Assembly (NCBI GenBank): GCA_947253945.1
Contig: CAMYAY010000002.1
Coordinates: forward strand, 1-64,000
DNA from: an uncultured Candidatus Saccharibacteria bacterium
GTDB lineage: Bacteria > Patescibacteriota > Saccharimonadia > Saccharimonadales > Saccharimonadaceae
Length of the DNA stretch: 64,000 nt
Direction of reading: 5' to 3'
The notes under the pieces were generated by a model that saw nothing but the letters and a program-made list of their open reading frames with translations, was not told the origin of the DNA and ran no database searches. A program made the position numbers and the translations under genes. This document shows, one piece after another, positions 61,365-64,000 of this stretch (the first letter of the stretch is position 1; every line of letters begins with the position of its first letter).

Positions 61365-62957
61365 ATGAAAACAAATACAAAGTATATTTTTGTGACGGGC
61401 GGCGTCATTTCCGGTGTCGGTAAGGGCATCACAGCAGCCAGTCTCGCCACGATTTTAAAGGGGCAGGGGCTAAAGGTAACCATGCAGAAGTGCGACCCGT
61501 ATCTCAATGTAGACGCTGGTCTGCTTAACCCCGCTGAACATGGCGAGTGCTACGTCACAAAGGATGGCGCCGAAACCGACCTCGACCTCGGGCACTACGA
61601 GCGCTTTCTTGATGAAGAGATGACGCGCAACTCCATTACACTCTCCGGTAGTATCTACCGTGACCTCATTACGAAGGAGCGCGCCGGCGAATTTCACGGC
61701 AAAACTGTTCAGTTAGTACCACACGTTACCGACCTGATTCACCAAGCCATTTTGCGCGCCAGTCAGGGCAGCGATGTCCACGTGGTCGAGCTGGGCGGCA
61801 CTGTGGGTGACTACGAAGGCCTAGCCTTCGTGGAGGCAATTCGCTCCTTTGCCGGCATCGTCGGCCGCGAAAATTGCCTTTACGCCTCAGTTGTCTTCGT
61901 GCCATGGCTCAACACCAGCAAGGAATTCAAAACCAAGCCGGCACAAAACGCATTGCGCGACCTCCGTGGCTTTGGCATCATTCCCGACCTCGTCTTTGTT
62001 CGCGTCGAGCGGCCGTGCCCGCGCCAAATTGCCGAGAAGATTGCTCGCTTTAGTGGCGTTTCATCCGATGCCGTAATTATCTTGCCAGATATTAAATCCG
62101 TTTATGAGGTGCCACTCAACGTCCTCAAGTCAGGCGTGATAAATGTACTCAATCGCTTCACCGGCGCCACTATGCAACCCGATACGACCAAGTGGCAGCT
62201 GCTCGCCGAGCGCAGCAGCCAGCACTACGATCATACCGTCAAAATTGGCTTAGTCGCAAAGTACATTGACAACCAAGACACTTACATCTCAGTTACTGAG
62301 GCGCTCAAGGCTGCTTGCTTCCAAGTTGGCGTCAACCTTGACCTTCATTGGCTCAACGCCGAGACTGTCACACCCGACGAACTTGCCGCAATGGATGGCA
62401 TTTTGGTACCGGGCGGCTTCGGCTCGCGTGGCTTGGATGGTAAAATTATGGCTGCAACTTACGCCCTCGACCACAACAAACCTTATCTCGGACTCTGTCT
62501 TGGCTTACAAATGGCGGTGGTAGCAGCCGCTCGCCGCGGTGGACTAGCCGATGCCACGAGTACCGAAATCGACCCGACCGCCCAGCACGACGTGATTTAC
62601 ATCATGGCGGGGCAGGAAGGGAAGGAGTCAACCGGCGGCACCATGCGCCTCGGCAATTACCCAGCTGAACTGGTGCACGATAGTCTGGCGGCCAAAATTT
62701 ATGGTACGACCAGTGTTGTGGAGCGTCACCGCCACCGCTACGAAGTTAACCAGCGTTGGCTTAGCGCTATCAATCAAGGTGGCCTGGTCGTCTCAGGTAC
62801 TTCGCCCGACCATCAGCTAGTGGAATTTGTGGAGGCGCCACAGTGTCGCTTCTTCATTGCTACTCAAGCTCACCCCGAGCTCAAGTCGCGCCCAACTAGG
62901 CCACACCCACTCTTTACTGCCTTTATCACCGCCGCAAAAGAGGCAGCGCATGAATAG
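61365..62957 (+). CDS. pyrG: CTP synthase
   Basis: 530 aa. Amidoligase domain: FVTGGVISGVGKGITAASLATILK (P-loop), DPYLNVDAGLLNPAEHGECYV, DLDLGHYERFLD, VVELGGTVGDYE. Glutaminase domain: PGGFGSRGLDGK, catalytic Cys in LGLCLGLQMAVV (about 376) and His in ATQAHPELKSRP. Converts UTP to CTP with glutamine. GGAGG leader; a TACAAT box lies about 25 bp upstream. Stop overlaps the next gene. Confidence 0.97.
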   Translation: MKTNTKYIFVTGGVISGVGKGITAASLATILKGQGLKVTMQKCDPYLNVDAGLLNPAEHGECYVTKDGAETDLDLGHYERFLDEEMTRNSITLSGSIYRDLITKERAGEFHGKTVQLVPHVTDLIHQAILRASQGSDVHVVELGGTVGDYEGLAFVEAIRSFAGIVGRENCLYASVVFVPWLNTSKEFKTKPAQNALRDLRGFGIIPDLVFVRVERPCPRQIAEKIARFSGVSSDAVIILPDIKSVYEVPLNVLKSGVINVLNRFTGATMQPDTTKWQLLAERSSQHYDHTVKIGLVAKYIDNQDTYISVTEALKAACFQVGVNLDLHWLNAETVTPDELAAMDGILVPGGFGSRGLDGKIMAATYALDHNKPYLGLCLGLQMAVVAAARRGGLADATSTEIDPTAQHDVIYIMAGQEGKESTGGTMRLGNYPAELVHDSLAAKIYGTTSVVERHRHRYEVNQRWLSAINQGGLVVSGTSPDHQLVEFVEAPQCRFFIATQAHPELKSRPTRPHPLFTAFITAAKEAAHE

Positions 62958-63438
62958 TACTAGTCCCACCGCCTATATCTTAAGCGATATTATGACCTAT
63001 GGCACGCGCCAAGAGGTAGCTTATATTGAGCGCGCACTAACCAAGGCTGGCATCTCATATTATTCACCAATGCGCAACAAGGAGATTAACGACAAGCAAA
63101 CTTGCGACAACGCCAACCTCTCCGAGCGCATCGTGGCGGCCGACATGGCTAAGATTCACCGCGCCAAGCTCATCGTTTGCAACGTCCGCCAAGACGCCAT
63201 CGGCTCACTTTGCGAAATCGGCACCATTTGGGAATGGAACCACCAGCACCCCGACCATCGCAAACACTTCATCGCGCTCAGTAGCGACATCCGCCGCACT
63301 AGCGTCCCTGAAACCGGCGACCGCCGCTCGTTTAGCTACAACGCCTTTCTTTATGGCTTGTTGCTTGGCTTAACTGACGGGCAGGGTATTATCGACTTTA
63401 GCGACTTACCTAATGCGCTCGCGCAACTCAAACTTTAA
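62950..63438 (+). CDS. Nucleoside 2-deoxyribosyltransferase-like protein
   Basis: 162 aa. The ATG at 62950 overlaps the pyrG stop by 8 bp with GAGGCAGC upstream. ISYYSPMRNKEIND, ADMAKIHRAKLIVCNV and GSLCEIGTIWEWN (conserved Glu in CEIG) fit the NDT/TIR-like fold that cleaves or exchanges N-glycosidic bonds of deoxynucleosides. Coupling to pyrG supports a nucleotide-salvage role. The substrate cannot be read from sequence. Confidence 0.8.
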   Translation: MNSTSPTAYILSDIMTYGTRQEVAYIERALTKAGISYYSPMRNKEINDKQTCDNANLSERIVAADMAKIHRAKLIVCNVRQDAIGSLCEIGTIWEWNHQHPDHRKHFIALSSDIRRTSVPETGDRRSFSYNAFLYGLLLGLTDGQGIIDFSDLPNALAQLKL

Positions 63439-63555
63439 TGTGTTCAATCTGACGTGGCACGGTAGCTTCAATCACCACATTTTTACTATTTAAGTGTTCA
63501 AGTCACTGTTTTTCGTTCATTTACTAGACAATATGTCAAGTTTACGTTCTAGCTA

Positions 63556-63587
63556 TTGACAAATTAGCATAACTATGATAGTATAAT
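63556..63587 (+). promoter_or_regulatory. Promoter of the 110-aa gene
   Basis: TTGACA at 63556-63561, then TAGTAT at a 17-bp spacing or TATAAT at 20 bp. About 35 nt of leader with AAAGGGAAAC before the ATG. Confidence 0.65.
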
Positions 63588-63621
63588 AATTGTTCAAGAA
63601 GATTAGAAAGGGAAACAAAAA

Positions 63622-63954
63622 ATGAACGAAAAATTTGACCATCACAACCGCTATGAAAAGCAAGAAGCCGAGAAGCAGCGTCGCTACGACTCGCTGGGCA
63701 ACACCGCTGGTGTCCTCGCCGTCGCTGCCACTCGCGAGCTAGCCAACCTCGAAGACGTAAAGAAGCTTGACTTCACCAAGTCGCACAACTCTCATGAAGC
63801 AGAACAGGAACACGCCTTCCGTCGCGCCGAGAATGAGCGCGCCGCTCGCTTCCAGTACATTGATCACAACGCCAAATACCGCGAAGAACGCGAAATGACC
63901 ACCGAAGAGCAGCAAACCACGCAGTTAATGCAAAACATAATGGGTAATTTATAA
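63622..63954 (+). CDS. Small highly charged helical protein of unknown function
   Basis: 110 aa, rich in Glu, Arg, Lys, His and Gln, almost certainly all-helical, with no membrane segment (FDHHNRYEKQEAEKQRRYDSLGN, ATRELANLEDVKKLDF, EQEHAFRRAENERAARFQYIDHNAKYREE). A strong promoter, a Shine-Dalgarno and a near-perfect terminator mark it as a real, well-expressed monocistronic gene. Family not recognised. Confidence 0.75.
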   Translation: MNEKFDHHNRYEKQEAEKQRRYDSLGNTAGVLAVAATRELANLEDVKKLDFTKSHNSHEAEQEHAFRRAENERAARFQYIDHNAKYREEREMTTEEQQTTQLMQNIMGNL

Positions 63955-63971
63955 GTGAGATAGAACTCTTA

Positions 63972-63995
63972 ACCACCCCAAATGGGGTGGTTTTT
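63972..63995 (+). terminator. Terminator after the 110-aa gene
   Basis: Perfect stem ACCACCCC/GGGGTGGT with a 4-nt loop and five T, 17 bp after the stop. Confidence 0.9.
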
Positions 63996-64000
63996 GGTAT

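Overview
The window looks like a chromosomal segment of a small-genome Patescibacteria/CPR bacterium, most likely Candidatus Saccharibacteria (TM7). This placement is inferred from gene content and compactness: tightly packed housekeeping genes, a VirD4/TraG-like ATPase in a non-conjugative context, many leaderless genes, a cluster of paralogous secreted proteins, and no biosynthetic operons. The genetic code is the standard bacterial one (TGA ends infC; Trp is TGG).

Layout. 1-0.4 kb: the 5' tip of a 16S rRNA gene (minus) and its promoter. 0.4-9.8 kb (minus): gyrB-gyrA-DUF212, a TraG/VirD4-like membrane ATPase with a partner protein, and a small membrane protein. 9.8-11.9 kb: a gene-poor stretch with two candidate small RNAs and the tmRNA gene. 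11.9-14.7 kb (plus): comM, then tRNA-Asn-infC-rpmI-rplT. 15.1-16.6 kb (minus): rnpB and a Nudix-RNase H fusion with a structured leader. 16.6-46.6 kb: seven paralogous exported proteins with a C-terminal FGE/C-type-lectin-like domain, interrupted by MBL-wHTH, miaA-thrS, tRNA-Val, a candidate ncRNA, a parvulin/PH-domain pair, tRNA-Arg, a XerC/D recombinase, three tandem paralogs of an unknown family, and the mutM region. 46.8-55.3 kb (minus): polA-rpoD, valS, a FemAB-like gene, tsaD. 55.3-64 kb: murE, rlmH-HIT, a D,D-carboxypeptidase, three tRNA-Ser genes, comF, hsp20, pyrG and a nucleoside deoxyribosyltransferase-like gene.

The most striking system is the exported-protein family. Three of the seven copies (starts at 18512, 27555 and 33292) have a poly-G run of 9, 11 or 10 bases just after the start codon. 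In each, the present tract length throws the reading frame into an early stop, while a change of one or two G joins the start codon to a signal peptide and the full open frame. This is the architecture of slipped-strand phase variation. The extreme C-terminus of every copy is hypervariable between conserved anchors (WF.RG ... GLF ... FRVAL), like variable regions of diversity-generating-retroelement targets, but no reverse transcriptase or template repeat is in the window. Two orphan C-terminal tails lie beside the genes, suggesting recombination among copies. The phase-variable copies and one other share a leader and a TGTGCTATAAT promoter core.

A second theme is initiation. Seven start codons lie exactly six bases after a TATAAT/TAAAAT box, which would place transcription start on the A of ATG; four more lie 8-9 bases away. 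Two divergent pairs (HIT/dacA and tsaD/murE) fit both promoters into 34-45 bp. infC appears to start with the rare codon ATA.
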